From positions 84,322,249 through 84,386,248 of the forward strand of contig NC_079504.1 of NCBI RefSeq assembly GCF_030052815.1: a DNA stretch of 64,000 nucleotides, in the 5' to 3' direction. Below, piece after piece: positions 22,050 through 35,700 of this stretch; positions within the stretch are counted from its first letter, which is position 1; each line of letters begins with the position of its first letter. Position numbers and translations under genes: made by a program. This stretch comes from Hevea brasiliensis. Its lineage: Eukaryota; Streptophyta; Magnoliopsida; Malpighiales; Euphorbiaceae. The notes below the pieces were generated by a model. That model saw only the letters and a program-made list of their open reading frames with translations, was not told where the DNA came from and ran no database searches.

Positions 22050-22271
22050 TCTCACACAAAGCCTGTTTAAATTGACTGGTTCTTGAAATTTATTCCCATC
22101 TAGGTCTGATATTCTTACAGTAGCAAGATCTTTTTGACTATGTATGAACTATCCTAGCTTCGGTTAAACTTTCCTCTTAAGTCAAAAGGAATGGGCCGAG
22201 CTTGTTTCAAAACCATGTCTCCCTCTTTGATCTTCCTTGGCTTCACCTTCTTATTAAAGGCTCTAGATATC
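22050..22271 (-). pseudogene. C1 integrase, C-terminal tail
   Basis: The minus strand reads RAFNKKVKPRKIKEGDMVLK, then RPIPFDLRGKFNR, followed by stops and NFKNQS-like remnants. This is the DNA-binding C-terminal part of a gypsy integrase that precedes the element's 3' end. The upstream (N-terminal) piece continues at 57431 on the other side of Copia-2. There are stops in the last third. Confidence 0.8.
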
Positions 22272-23854
22272 TATTAGTAGTATGCCCTAGAGCATATCAT
22301 TTAGTATGTATCTTGTACATGTTTTTATTAATAAAAGGCATTTCCACTTTTTCGTATACATAATATATTTATGTGTAATAGAAAAGGTCCATTGATATTT
22401 TGTAAGAAATTCTATTCTTAAGTTGTTAAGAATATGAGTGACAGTATTTCTAGTACAAAGTATCATAAATAGGTTCACAATCGAGGATACTTCATAATAA
22501 GGACATGACTTATCCAAAAAGATTGTATTCATGTTTGTTCCCAAGTTATTTATATGAGATATAAATAAGATGGAATGGTGAGTCCCATGCAATATGACAA
22601 ACATGATAGGCACTTATAAATGATAAGTAGGCCGAACCGGTGACACTTATGACAAGCACATGGAGTTTACTCTTGTCAATGCATTATCATAAATCATATC
22701 AGTGCATACAATTATATAGGTGGTTTGAGTTTGATACTGCTTTCATACTTGTACTGTGTATTGGTATATGGGCATGTGTTGGCCCCTACTAGTTATATAT
22801 AGAGGTAGGTGTTGATCAAGATGGAATCTGTTCCTCTAAGTAAATAGAGATAAAATCCTATGTTCATTTAATTGTTCTTGATGTTTCAAGTTCCTGGCCA
22901 TGACAGATAGATTTATTCAGAAAAGAGTTTCTGATGAGAAAATCTTTTGTTCAAGAACTAGAATTAAAAGAGAACATAATATTCATAGCAAATGGAGTTT
23001 GACATAAACCATGACTCCAGCTTGAGTTGGGATTTTGTAACAGAGAGATTATAGTGCATGGAAACATATGATTATAAGTTCATTTAAGGTAAACCTTATT
23101 ACTAATTGGGTAGCCATGGCATGCTATGCTAGGTGTTAACCATGTTCTATGAGGTGCATAAAATGATTTAGAGAAATCATTTATCGTAAGAAAGAGTTCT
23201 GATGATATTAAGAGTTGATATCATATCTCATTGCCAATTAGTGATGAGCCTAGTAAGTCACACACATACACAAGTTATCACCTAATTAAATATGATTTAA
23301 TTAATTAATTAAAGAGTTTAATTGATTAATTAAATAGGTTTGGTTTGCAATTAGATTGCAAAGTCTCTAGCATGGCTTGAAACCAAATCTAGGTTATTGG
23401 ACGTATAGTATAAGTTAAATTTATATTTAAAGTATTTAAATTTGAATTTAATTGATGAGAAATTAATTAATAGAGATTAATTAATTAATTTATATTTGAT
23501 ATAAATTGATTAGAAGAAGAGAAATAATTATTTTGGGTTAAGAACTCAAAATTAAGACATAGGGGCATTTTGGTCATTTCACAGGGTGACATGTGGCACC
23601 ATGAGATGGTGACACATGGCATTACACATAAGCTTGCCAAATGTCTTTTAATCATGTAAGATGATTAAAATTAAGATTAAATATAGGTTTGACACTTGGC
23701 ACAATATGATTGGGTCAATTAAACCTAGAACCAATCAGAGGGTGACATGTGGCAAGGTTTTAATGTGTTGACCTAGCTATATAAGTGTTGTTATGAAAAA
23801 AAATAACACAACCAGCAGCCCGTCATCCTTGGTGCCACCACCCAAGAGTCTCCC
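22272..23854 (+). repeat. 5' LTR of Copia-2, first 1,583 bp
   Basis: Starts TATTAGTAGTATGCCC (TG mutated to TA) and follows the 3' LTR to CCAAGAGTCTCCC, where the family-A array is inserted. It continues at 47387 (TTCTCTTTCTC). The TSD CTCCC is at 23850-23854 and 47382-47386. The joined length is 2,078 bp, against 2,100 bp for the 3' LTR. The minus-strand open frame 22287-22613 is the antisense frame seen in other copies. Confidence 0.93.
23778..23785 (+). promoter_or_regulatory. TATA box of the Copia-2 5' LTR
   Basis: TATATAAG follows GTTGACCTAGC and is identical in the 3' LTR. Transcription would start about 30 bases downstream. The start itself is an inference. In this LTR the 23.5-kb insertion follows about 70 bases later, so a full element transcript is unlikely. 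Confidence 0.65.
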
Positions 23855-24311
23855 TGTGACACCCCTTACCCGACTACAGTGTAGCCGAGCAAGTTATGCC
23901 ACTCAGTGTGCCGGAGCACTCTATTTTATCTTAATTCATTTTTATCATGGTTTTGAATACAATTTGTGAAATATAGTTCATTTAAGCCATTTATCGAAAT
24001 TATTATTTATTTGAGGTTCCGAAAATTTTATAGAAAATCCGGCAGAGTACCGGCTAAAAATGGAGAAAACAGTTCTTCGGAACCTGTGAAAAACACTTCC
24101 AATTATCATATTCAATCAATCCCAACTCCAATTATCAAGATCTCAATATTTTTCAACCATTCATTTCTCAATCATTCATCTCATTTGTTAATCATGTACA
24201 AGTCATAAATAGGCATTCACTCTTCCATTCACAAATACAATTTTCATTATTTACATGAACATCAAAATATGTTACATAAGTTCAATTACATATGAGAAAA
24301 TAAACATTTGT
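23855..24311 (-). repeat. Array LTR1, first segment
   Basis: TGTGACACCCCTTACCCGAC at the left edge through to ...AATAAACATTTGT, where B2 is inserted. It continues at 36422. The TSD TTTGT is at 24307-24311 and 36417-36421. The open frame 23966-24208 is LTR sequence; nearly the same frame recurs at 43924-44166. Confidence 0.93.
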
Positions 24312-27300
24312 TGTCACACCCTACCCCTCTGTAAGGCATAACATGATCCCGTAGTATACCTAATGAATTACCAACTCCGTCTACTGATAACCCATTAAAT
24401 ACACTACAAGGGATTTTAAAAAAAACTTTTCTTACTTCTTTTACAGTGGTGAGCACTATTTACAGGTGTTAAAGACTTTGGTGAACTGAAGTGAAATAAC
24501 TAACTCATTTGATTTATTTAGAATTTCAGAAATTTTTTGGCAGAGTGCCCTCTGTATTTTGGATAAAACAGTTCTTCAGAAAACCTGTAAAAGCACTTCT
24601 ATAATCTTCCAAATCTCAACTTCAATACATTTCTCAACACAACAATTCATCAACTCAATTCCATAGAAATTTTTCAAAGTCTGAGATAAGGAAATATAAT
24701 ACAACTTTTACAATCCAAAACACTCATAATTAATTTACAACTTCAAGTACAATTTAATTTACAACTGCTCAAAACCAAATACAATATGTACATACAGTGT
24801 CATACATTACAGTACAAAAAGCAAAAGCGGTATACTCAATATACCAGGTAATCCCTCGCTGGATGTATATGCAGCCTAGTCTGCTGCCCTGTCTATCTCT
24901 CTACCTGCGTGACAATAAAAGCTATCATTTGAGACAATGTCTCAGTGGTGCACAACATTAACCAAATCCAATTTAAATCACAATTCATAAGTCATGTAAA
25001 TAGTGGATACTTAAAATCATAATTAAATTCAAGACAATAATTGTCAACAAGAATTTAAACTCCATTTCTCAATATCACAATAATTTTCCATAAGTCAGAT
25101 CAGGTTTGAATTCAAAAGACAGTATATGTCAATGAGAGTTTAAATCCATTTCACAATCTCACAATACACATCAATAAATCACACACAGCTTAATCATGAT
25201 CCAGAATTCAATTCATCCCAAAAGCCGATGGCTAATGAGGTATTCAATTCATCCCAAAAGTCGATGACTAATGAGGAATAACATGGCTAGCTAGCAAAAA
25301 TAGGAGTACTCATTCTATTCGTCCTCAACAGCACACACCTCAACACTTCAGCCAGAGAGGGAATTCAATTCATCCCACTAGACAAGCTAGAGAGGAATAC
25401 AATCAATATACATGATAGCTGTGGTTTCAAACCATTTCTAATGCTTTTAATCAATAAGTATCCATCAATGTCATTCAAACCATTTTTCACAGTTTCAAAC
25501 TATTCACAATATTTTTCAATCAATAAATATTCCTCAAACACATTTCCACAATTTAAAATAATGATATACAAATAATCAATATTTATTTCCATTGAAAATA
25601 ATTCAAAAGAAAGCAGTTGTTGTGCACAAACCTCGATATTTGTCTCTGGTCTTGACTCGGTATTTCTTTCCCTTTTCTTTGAGTCCTTGTTAATCGAGAA
25701 ACACAATTTGAAGTGTTTGATTACCAAATTTAAATGTCTCTATCGATGTGGTTTGGTAAATAATGCACTGAACTCAATTATTCGCTTAATCACCTAATAT
25801 ACCGACCCTCGATGCGTTTTAGGTAAATTAGGTTTTAGTGTCGTTAATATGTCACACTCGATAGGGTTTTAGGTTTGGTATGTTTTACCAAAGTCATTTC
25901 CTCGCTTAGTGCATTTTAATGCAAATTGCTGGATTCCGGAACACTGGTTTGACCTAACCGGATGATCTAGTTCCCTCGATTTTCGGGTCTCGGTCAAAAC
26001 TACAAACTTGTAGATCTAGGTCTTATTGCACGCGGTGCAAAATTTCAGGTCAATCCGAGTTAAGTAGACCAAGTTATGGTCATTACACTATTGCTGGTCA
26101 AGTGGTACCATTTTAGGTCAATTTTAGGTCAAATTGGTCAATTCTGGTTCGGCCAGTTTTTGGACCCGAACTTGTGCAAGTTATTTGACTTGCTTATGGT
26201 CATTTCTGGGCTTTGGTGTCTTCATAAGACTTGTAGGTATGGGTCTTAACTATTCTTGGTCAAAATTTCAGGTCAATTGGACCTGGTTTGAGTGAGTTAT
26301 GGCCTAAACACTCACTGCTGCCCAATTGGTCATTTTTCAGGTCCTAATTGCACCTAATCTGAATTGGTCATTTTTTTAGGTCACCTTGCAAGCAGAATTT
26401 TGGCATGGTTTCTCAATGAAAGTTGGCACATTTTGTGCCTAGTTTCACCTCAAATTGGTCTCATACCAATTGAGGTTACACATTCAAGGTTATAAGCTAA
26501 AATATACACTGCCCTCAATATGCAATTCACATCCCAACTTCAAACACACACTTACCTTTGCAAGGTTTACTTCCATACCCTACCAAACTGTTTTGGCACA
26601 TTACCAACAACATTTTCTACATAACATTAGCATTATTTTGGGCAGATTCCAATCACCCTCAACACACCAAATATCATTCACAATTACAATTTCTAAGTAC
26701 CATTACAAACACACCTAAACATTACAAACTTTACATACACTTTACAATGTAAATTGACATACATATCATCAATCCTTCTAGGTCAATATGCTGCACAGAG
26801 TGCCTTAAATATACACCATTATTCAAGTGTCCACAAGCTGCCACAATTCATTCATCAACATCACATTGCCGTACCATATGCCAATTCCCATCAAAGTGCA
26901 TCATTCACCATATATACATGCATTAAATCACTAGGTTACTAAATCACCATGATTAACATTATTTCTCATCAATTATATACACAAATACCTCATCAAAAAC
27001 GTGACCCATGGCTGTCCAAAATGGCAACAACAATAACCCTTCAAACTCAAAACTTTCCTTCACCAAACCAATACCCATAACATGCATAAAAACTTTAACA
27101 AAGGATTTCTCAAAAATGCAAACTTACCTTTATTTGTAACTTGCTAAACCTTCACCAAACTTCTCAAAATTAGTATCAATATCTTCCTTGTGGTGTGTAG
27201 ACCATTTTTCATGAAAGAACCTAAGAGAATGGAGTTGAAATGGAGAGGAAATGAAGCTCAAAGAAAACGTCAATGGAGTTTCAAGGTTTCTTCAATTCGG

Positions 27301-27997
27301 CCATTTGAGAGAATTTTGAGGAAGATGGAATTTCAGATGGTGAGTGGACCATATCAGCCATATTTCAATGATAAATTAATCCTATAGTGGTCCACTAACT
27401 AAAATTAAAACATATTATAAGTTAACTTTCAATTAATCCACATTTAACCCATTATTTCCACTATTTATTTTAGGTACCATCAAATTAATTTTTCATTTCA
27501 TTTTCTAAGTGTAATACTATTTATTTTTAATGGACATTTAGGTCAAAAGACAATTCGGGATGTCAAATGACCATAATGCCCCTGTTCGGGTGGCTTTCCC
27601 GATTTTTCGGTAACACCGTATTTTGTCTATTTTTTCGATTTCTCACTTTTCTTTGTACTAATTATTTAATTTTTCTTTGATCTTTCTAATGATATTTATA
27701 CTTCAATAAGGGTCTATTTATGTCCAAAAAGTATTTTCTAGGGTTCCCATGATCCGGGAGTTAGTCAACGGTCCACGCCGTGACCTCGGTCATGATCACC
27801 CATCGCTAGGTTTCCCGGCTCACTTACTCGGTTACATTTCTTTGCTATGATTTTTCCTTTGTTTTTCTTTTCTTGTATTTCATTATTTTATGTCTCCTCA
27901 CTCATATTGAAGTATGCGGTTCTAGGCATCCTAGTTTGTCCAGAACAACACCGGTCACCGGAGCAAGAGAACGCCTACCGAACTTAGGGGTGTTACA
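24312..27997 (-). repeat. 3' (left) LTR of B2 (3,686 bp)
   Basis: Runs from TGTCACACCCTACCCCTCTG to CTTAGGGGTGTTACA. The end carrying TGTAAC (27997 side) is the 5' end in element orientation. It holds degenerate internal repeats at about 26080-26500 with TTATGG(T/C)C and TTTCAGGTCAATTGGACC-like cores. The open frames at 26455-26942 and 27190-27387 lie within the LTR and lack domains. Possible donor GTAAGT (minus, 27122-27127) and acceptor AG (minus, 24905-24906) sites match the solo LTR at 16394. Confidence 0.93.
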
Positions 27998-28015
27998 ATT
28001 CTCCAACCCTTAAAT
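27998..28015 (-). other. Polypurine tract of B2
   Basis: Minus-strand AAGGGTTGGAGAAT directly abuts the left LTR at 27997/27998. It follows the last pol codons (KISR then GRKIF-like), as in other chromoviruses. Confidence 0.65.
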
Positions 28016-28200
28016 ATTTTTCGTCTCGAAATTTTACAGCATTAGTCTCTCGAACAGTATGGTCTTTGTCTCCTCATATCCTCTTCACGTTCCCAAGTTG
28101 CTTCTGGCCCGAATGATGGTTCCACAAAGACTTTAACTAGGTGTATCTGTTTGTTCCTCAATTTGTTTCACCTCATAAGCGGAATTTTTATGGGTTCTTC
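28016..28200 (-). pseudogene. B2 chromodomain-like C-terminus of pol
   Basis: The minus strand can be read in pieces as LSYEEEPIKI, KLRNKQIHLVKV and EATWEREEDMRRQ, with a frame break between them. This matches the C-terminal chromodomain of Del/Tekay integrases, in which the EATWE(R/P)E segment is typical. In the family this domain targets insertion to heterochromatin. It lies directly after the GPY/F region and just before the purine tract. Confidence 0.72.
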
Positions 28201-29599
28201 CTCATATGAGAGGTGGATTTACTTCAATCTCTTCAATCGATAGTACATGAGATGGGTCGATCTGCCTCCTTAACATGGACACATGGAAGACACTGTGTAT
28301 CCTTGCTAGCTCTGGAGGTAATGCCAACCGGTATGCTAAAGGACCCACTCTTTCCGTAACTTCATATGGTCCGATGAAACGAGGACTCGCTTCCCCTTTC
28401 GCCAAATCTCATAATCCTCTTCCAAGGAGAAACTTTGAGGAATACCTTATCACCCACTACATACTCAATATCTCTTCTCTTGAGATCAACATAGGACTTT
28501 TGTGATCGATGCGACCTTGAGCCTATCTTTGATCAACTGATCTTTTCCTCTGTCTGTTTGGACAATTTACGGCCCAATCATCTTCCTTTCACCTACTTCA
28601 TCCCAACATAAGGGAGTTCTACACTTTACGCCATACAAAGCTTCATATGGAGGCATCCCTATGCTTGATTGGTAGTGTTATTATAAGCAAACTCAATCAA
28701 AGGCAAGTGTGTATCCCAACTACCTTCAAATTCAATCACACAAGCCCGTAGCATATCCTCCAATATCTGAATAACCCTCTCGGGTGGCCATGCATGCGTG
28801 GGTGGAATCTTTGTCTTTGAAGTTCAATCTAGTTCCTAGGGCTCTCTCAAGACTACCCGAATCTAGAAGTGAACCTAGGATCTCTGTCGGACACAATTGA
28901 TCTGGCACTCCATGCAATTTTACAATCTCATATATGTACAATCGGCCAATCTTTCCGGGCTATAGTCCATCCGAATCGGCAAAAGTGAGCGGACTTAGTC
29001 AATCATCAACTATAACCCATCTTGCATCATGACTACTCTGTGTCCTTGGAAGTCCTGTAACAAAATCCATAGTTATCCGTTCCCATTTCCACTGCATCGA
29101 CAAAGGATGTAACAAACCAGTGGAACTTGATGTTACGCCTTTACTTGACAAGTTAGGCATTTGGAAATGAATTCACTATATCTCTTTTCATGCCCATCCA
29201 CCAAGAATGCTCTTTGACCCTCTGTACATTTTAGTTCCACTGGTGCATAGCAAATGGAGACTCATGTGCTTCCTTCAAAATGGTTTGTCTCAATTCCACA
29301 TCACTAGGAATGCACACTGCTCGATGTAGCAATAAACCATCATCTCTCACGGAGAATTTAGGTTTCTTGCCTGCTGAACTTCTTTCGTGACTTCGATATT
29401 TTTCATCACTCTGTGTAGCCATTCGATCGATCAATCAACACCGCTGTACATGCCATGCAACTTTATCTGTCCCTCATCATCAACCTCTAAAGCGGCATCT
29501 TTGTGCTTTCAATTCATATACCATGGACAAAGGAGAAACTCGAGACTTGCCATAGTCTTGCGACTTAAGCGTCGGCCACCACATTTGCTTTCCACGGTG
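28201..29599 (-). pseudogene. B2 integrase, frameshifted
   Basis: The N-terminal zinc-binding side is visible at 29231-29434 (SVRDDGLLLHRAVCIPSDVE, then LRQTILKEAHESPFAMH). The C-terminal GPY/F region is at 28202-28405 (SPRFIGPYEVTERVGPLAYR, then LALPPELARIHSVFHVSMLR). The catalytic core between them is readable only in short pieces in all three frames. The enzyme would insert element DNA into chromosomes. Indels are frequent, and several sit at CAG/CTG-like motifs where other copies of the family keep extra bases. Confidence 0.8.
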
Positions 29600-30068
29600 A
29601 TAGTCTATTAAGCAATCATATTCTTTACTGAGTTCTAAACATATCCTCTAACTAAAATTCAATTACTTCTTGGTGCATAAGAAATTCAATCTCTTTTTAT
29701 CTGTGTAAATGTAGCATATCTACCCATACAAATAGAGTCTCGGATCTTGAGCAAAAACAATAGCTAACTCCGGATCATGTGTTGGGTAGTTCCTCTCATG
29801 CGGTTTTAGTGGCGTGATGCATAAGCAATGACATTCGATCTTGCATCGATTACACGCCTAACCCATTGTGAGAAGCATCACTATAAAGCGTGTATTCTTT
29901 ACGGAGTAGGTAGAGTGAGAACTTGAGCTTGATTAAGCACCTCTTCAACTCATCAAAACTTTCTGGCATTTATCATCACGAAATTTCACATCTTTCCAAG
30001 CGGCTTGGTCAGTGGAGAAGATAACATAGAAAACCCCTTCACAAACCAAAGGTCATATCCAGCTAAAC
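29600..30068 (-). pseudogene. B2 RNase H, frameshifted
   Basis: Pieces on the minus strand read FDELKRCLIK, YTLYSDASHNGLG (the first catalytic Asp region) and, in another frame, LKPHERNYPTHDPELAI, then RLYLYG and TDKKRLNFL. This is the order expected for the gypsy RNase H that removes the RNA strand. At least two frame changes occur within about 300 bases. It directly follows RT. Confidence 0.75.
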
Positions 30069-30720
30069 CTAAGCTGCGAATTTACGTGATGTTCTGGGCT
30101 TCCAATTAAGGATAGCTTCTACCTTCTGGAATCTACCTTGATCCCTTGGTGACACAACATGTCCCAAAAAGGAGATTTCCTTCAGCCAAAATTCACATTT
30201 CGACAATTTGGCGTACAACTGTTTCTCCCTTAAAGTCTGCAGTACAATCCGCAGATGTCTATCATGCTCCTCTGCACTCCTCGAGTATATCAAAATGTCA
30301 TCAATAAACACCACCACAAATTGATCAAGATATGGTCTGAAGATAGTGTTCATCAGATCCATAAAAGCAGCTGGAGCATTTGTTAACCCGAATGGCATTA
30401 CTAGAAACTCATAGTGGCCATACCGAGTTCTGAAAGCAGTTTTTGGGATACTCTGCTCTTGCACCTTCAACTGATGATAACCAGATCGCAAATCAATTTT
30501 GGAGAATATAGCTGCACCCTTCAACTGATCGAACAGATCATCAATGCGAGGCAATGGATATCTGTTCTTTATTGTCACCCTATTCAACTGCCTGTAGTCA
30601 ATGCATAAGCGGAGAGTACCATCCTTCTTCTTAACAAACAACACTGGTGCTCCCCAAGGTGACACACTAGGGCGGATGAAGCCCTTTTCAAGTAATTCTT
30701 GTAACTGTATCTTGACTCCT
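30069..30720 (-). pseudogene. B2 reverse transcriptase domain, open part
   Basis: This is the best-preserved pol piece, a 198-codon open frame (30069-30665). It has [40 protein letters not shown], then [20 protein letters not shown] and the catalytic box [13 protein letters not shown] with both aspartates kept. The thumb-side segment [19 protein letters not shown] follows. The frame opens at an internal Met only because an indel breaks it upstream near 30666-30730, so it is part of the pol polyprotein and not a separate gene. Unlike the surrounding coding sequence it is free of indels. Confidence 0.88.
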
Positions 30721-31440
30721 TCAACTCTGTGGTGCCATTACGTATGGCGTTATGGAGATTGGATCCACACGTGCAAAACATTAATTTCAAATCGCACTTC
30801 TCTTTCGGAGGTAATCACGGCAATTCATCAGAAACACATCCGGAAAGTCATATCTTGTAGGGATGTCCTTCAATCTGGACTCCTACTTGGGTGTCTACCA
30901 CATGTGCCAAGTATGCTTCACACCCTTTTACGATCATTTTTACGGCTAGTGCAGCTAAATGATGTTGGATGGCAATAGCTGCCTCTCCTTGTATCACCAC
31001 ATTCAGTCTTGAGGAGACCAAAGGTGGTATCTTGATCTCTGATCAATCATGGCATGATGCCTAGCTAACCAATCCATGCCCAAGATGATATCATAATCTC
31101 TGAAGGGCATTTCAATGAGATCGACAGAAAGTGTGTCCTTGGATCACCAAAGGGCAATCTCTATACATCCTATTAACCACGACCTCTGTCCTAGCGGACT
31201 TGTTACTAGCACATCTAAGTCCATTTTTGTACATGGAACAGCAATGCAATCAATGATGCTAGCACTCACATAAGAATGGGTAGAACCGGATCAAATAGCA
31301 CAAATACATTCAGTTAAAAGTTGAGAAGGTACCAGCCACAACATCAGATGTCTCTGCCTCTTCTCTGTCTCATGGCATAGACTCGATCGAGCAATCGTCT
31401 TGTTCTCGATCGCTTTATCGTGCCTTGGCTGCTTTGGTTA
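30721..31440 (-). pseudogene. B2 aspartic protease and linker, frameshifted
   Basis: Pieces on the minus strand read DVVAGTFSTF, then FDP, a one-base loss, and STHSYV (active-site region near 31270-31300). Further on come MPFRDYDIILGMDWLARHHA and, in shifted frames, VKHTWHMW and DFPDVF. It corresponds to the same region of A1. The missing base inside the DPGS motif is typical of the small deletions in this element. Confidence 0.75.
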
Positions 31441-32565
31441 CCTCTACCCCGCCTCTACCTCGCTAGGTGGTTGTGAGCTTCGTGACAGTGGCTCGAATCG
31501 ACCCTTCTGCAGAGTAGGAAGTGGTCCAACTCTGCGACATCTTGGTGCGTCCTTGGCAAAGTGTCCGGTGCCTCCACAGTTATAACAGGCTCCAATAGCC
31601 TTGTAACAGATTCCACCATGATTCTTTCCACAAGTTTCACATTGGCGGGGAGGATAGGAACTTCGGTACTCACGACCAGATAGGGAGGTCTGTCCCGAAT
31701 GTCTTCCCTACCAGATTTCTTGCCGCCTCGCCATGTCCCCATAGTTCTTCCTCTTTCCAAGATGACCACTGGAACTCGATCTCTTGATTTTCCCTCTTTC
31801 TCTGTCTTCTCCGACCTCTTCTTCTCAGGAGCAATCTCAAACTCAACTCTTTCCAACTCTAGGGCTTGAGAAACAAGTTCAGAGAAGTTAGTGTGTTTGA
31901 AGCCGAGCACTTGTACTCTGATACTGGGCTTCAAGCCAGTTTCAAACCTCTTGCATCTCTCCCTGCTGGTAGAGAGTAGACTCACTGCATAATGGCTAAG
32001 GTGGGAAAATTCTCTTTCATACTCACCACCGATCCGCCTCTGCTTTCAAACTTAAGAATTCTTGTAGCTTCGGTCTACATAAGCATCGGGGATGTATTGC
32101 CTCAATTCTCGAGGAAGTCATTCAGTGTCAAGACTGCAGTTCTACTGCATCGTGGGGAATGGTTTTCCACCAGTCATAAGCATCCCCTTGTAGTAAGGAT
32201 ACTGAGTATTCAAGTCTGAGCTCCTCTGTACAATGAAGTTTCTTGAACACCCTATCCATCCTCTCTAACCACTGTTCAGCTTCTATAGGATCTACTGTCC
32301 CTTTAAACTCAGAGCCCCATACTTCATCAATTTATCATATCGCTTGTAGGAGATCGTGGTTGTACCACGGGTGTTTGAATTGGGACTTGAGTAGGCGCAT
32401 TACGACCATTTGTTGGAATATTGCAGCCATCACGAGCGAATCGAGCAGGAATCTGCAGATCGCAGGGGCTGGTGCTGCTGAACCACTGACATTTTGTACA
32501 GCTGGGGCATCCCCTTGCACCTCAGCCTCAATAGACTGATCGACTGAACGATCACCCTCTTCCAT
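31441..32565 (-). pseudogene. B2 Gag, frameshifted
   Basis: The ATG at 32565 starts MEEGDRSVDQSIEAEVQGDA, placed as in A1 and B1. Later pieces read RERCKRFETGLKPSIRVQVL, ALELERVEF and a basic Ser-rich part. A zinc knuckle beginning CYNCGGTGHFAKD lies near 31555-31595. The open frames at 32335-32664 and 31455-31985 each cover parts in one frame; the second half of the latter is out of frame. The capsid-like protein would assemble particles. Roughly five or more indels separate the pieces. Confidence 0.8.
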
Positions 32566-32733
32566 ATTCAATGCGAGGATCTTAGCTTTCCTGAACAATA
32601 ACACAAGAATATTCACTCTCGTTAGTGCATATTTATACTGTAATGTACTGTATGTATCAAACAATGATATTGAGCAGTTGTACTATGCAAAAAGAACATT
32701 CAAATAACAGGTGAAAACGGAATTTAAAACTTT

Positions 32734-32745
32734 GCTCTGATACCA
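32734..32745 (-). other. Primer-binding site of B2
   Basis: Exact minus-strand TGGTATCAGAGC, eight bases from the 5' LTR edge. The leader between it and the gag ATG (32566-32733) has no coding content. Confidence 0.88.
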
Positions 32746-32753
32746 CTAAAACA

Positions 32754-35700
32754 TGTCACACCCTACCCCTCTGTAAGGCATAACATGATCCCGTAGTATA
32801 CCTAATGAATTACCAACTCCGTCTACTGATAACCCATTAAATACACTACAAGGGATTTTAAAAAAAAACTTTTCTTACTTCTTTTACAGTGGTGAGCACT
32901 ATTTACAGGTGTTAAAGACTTTGGTGAACTGAAGTGAAATAACTAACTCATTTGATTTATTTAGAATTTCTGTAAAATTTTTGGCAGAGTGCCCTCTGTA
33001 TTTTGGATAAAACAGTTCTTCAGAAAACCTGTAAAAGCACTTCTATAATCTTCCAAATCTCAACTTCAATACATTTCTCAACACAACAATTCATCAACTC
33101 AATTCCATAGAAATTTTTCAAAGTCTGAGATAAGGAAATATAATACAACTTTTACAATCCAAAACACTCATAATTAATTTACAACTTCAAGTACAATTTA
33201 ATTTACAACTGCTCAAAACCAAATACAATATGTACATACAGTGTCATACATTACAAAAGCAAAAGCGGTATACTCAATATACTGTAATCCTCATTGGATG
33301 TATATGCACCTAGTCTCACGCCTGTCTATCTCTCTACTGCGACAAAGAATAAAGCTATCACGAGACAATGTCTCGATGGTGCACAACATTAACCAAATCC
33401 AATTTAAATCACAATTCATAAGTCATGTAAATAGTGGATACTTAAAATCATAATTAAATTCAAGACAATAATTGTCAACAAGAATTTAAACTCCATTTCT
33501 CAATATCACAATAATTTTCCATAAGTCAGATCAGGTTTGAATTCAAAAGACAGTATATGTCAATGAGAGTTTAAATCCATTTCACAACCTCACAATACAC
33601 ATCAATAAATCACACACCTTACTCATGATCCATAATTCAATTCATCCCAAAAGCCGATGGCTAATGAGGTATTCAATTCATCCCAAAAGTCGATGACTAA
33701 TGAGGAATAACATGGCTAGCTAGCAAAAATATGAGTACTCATTCTATTCGTCCTCAACAGGCACACACCTCAACACTTCAGCCAGAGAGGGAATTCAATT
33801 CATCCCACTAGACAAGCTAGAGAGGAATACAATCAATATACATTATATGTGGTTTCAAACCATTTCTAATGCTTTTTAATCAATAAGTATCCATCAATGT
33901 CATTCAAACCATTTTTCACAGTTTCAAACTATTCACAATATTTTTCAATCAATAAATATTCCTCAAACACATTTCCACAATTTAAAATAATGATATACAA
34001 ATAATCAATATTTATTTCCATTGAAAATAATTAAAAATAAACAGCTTGTTGTGCACAAACCTCGATATTTGTCTCTGGTCTTGACTCAGATTTCTTTCCC
34101 TTTTCTTTGAGTCCTTGTTAATCGAGAAACACAATTTGAAGTGTTTGATACCAAATTAAACTATCTCTATCTATGGGGTTTGTTAAATAATTCAATGAAC
34201 TCAATTATTCGCTTAATCACCTAATATAAAGACCCTCGATGTGTTTTAGGTAAATTAGGTTTTAGTGTCTTTAATATGTCACACTCGATAGGGTTTTAGG
34301 TTTGGTATTTTTTACCAAAGTCATTTCCAAGCTTAGTGCATTTTAATGCAAATTGCTGGATTCCGGAACACTGGTTTGACCTAACCGGACGATCTAGTTT
34401 CCTCGGTTTTCGGGTCTCGGTCGAAACTACAAACTTGTAGATCTAGGTCTTATTGCACGCGGTGCAAAATTTCAGGTCAATCCGAGTTAAGTAGACCAAG
34501 TTATGGTCATTACACTATTGCTGGTCAAGTGGTACCATTTTAGGTCAATTTTAGGTCAAATTGGTCAATTCTGGTTCGGCCAGTTTTTGGACCCGAACTT
34601 GTGCAAGTTGTTTGACTTGCTTATGGTCATTTCTGGGCTTTGGTGTCTTCATAAGACTTGTAGGTATGGGTCTTAACTATTCTTGGTCAAAATTTCAGGT
34701 CAATTGGACCTGGTTTGAGTGAGTTATGGCCTAAACACTCACTGCTGCCCAATTGGTCATTTTTCAGGTCCTAATTGCACCTAATCCGAATTGGTCATTT
34801 TTTTAGGTCACCTTGCAAGCAGAATTTTGGCATGGTTTCTCAATGAAAGTTGGCACATTTTGTGCCTAGTTTCACCTCAAATTGGTCTCATACCAATTGA
34901 GGTTACACATTCAAGGTTATAAGCTAAAATATACACTGCCCTCAATATGCAATTCACATCCCAACTTCAAACACACACTTACCTTTGCAAGGTTTACTTC
35001 CATACCCTACCAAACTGTTTTGGCACATTACCAACAACATTTTCTACATAACATTAGCATTATTTTGGGCAGATTCCAATCACCCTCAACACACCAAATA
35101 TCATTCACAATTACAATTTCTAAGTACCATTACAAACACACCTAAACATTACAAACTTTACATACACTTTACAATGTAAATTGACATACATATCATCAAT
35201 CCTTCTAGGTCAATATTCTGCCCACTCTTCCTTCAATATACACCATTATTCAAGTGTCCACAAGCTGCCACAATTCATTCATCAACATCACATTGCCGTA
35301 CCATATGCCAATTCCCATCAAAGTGCATCATTCACCATATATACATGCATTAAATCACTAGGTTACTAAATCACCATGATTAACATTATTTCTCATCAAT
35401 TATATACACAAATACCTCATCAAAAACGTGACCCATGGCTGTCCAAAATGGCAACAACAATAACCCTTCAAACTCAAAATTTTCCTTCACCAAACCAATA
35501 CCCATAACATGCATAAAAACTTTAACAAAGGATTTCTCAAAAATGCAAACTTACCTTTATTTGTAACTTGCTAAACCTTCACCAAACTTCTCAAAATTAG
35601 TATCAATATCTTCCTTGTGGTGTGTAGACCATTTTTCATGAAAGAACCTAAGAGAATGGAGTTGAAATGGAGAGAGGAAATGAAGCTCAAAGAAAACGTC

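Noticed and set aside
26455..26942. Open frames repeated identically at 34882-35369
   Set aside because: The identity only reflects the two LTRs of B2. No domain is seen, and they oppose the element direction.
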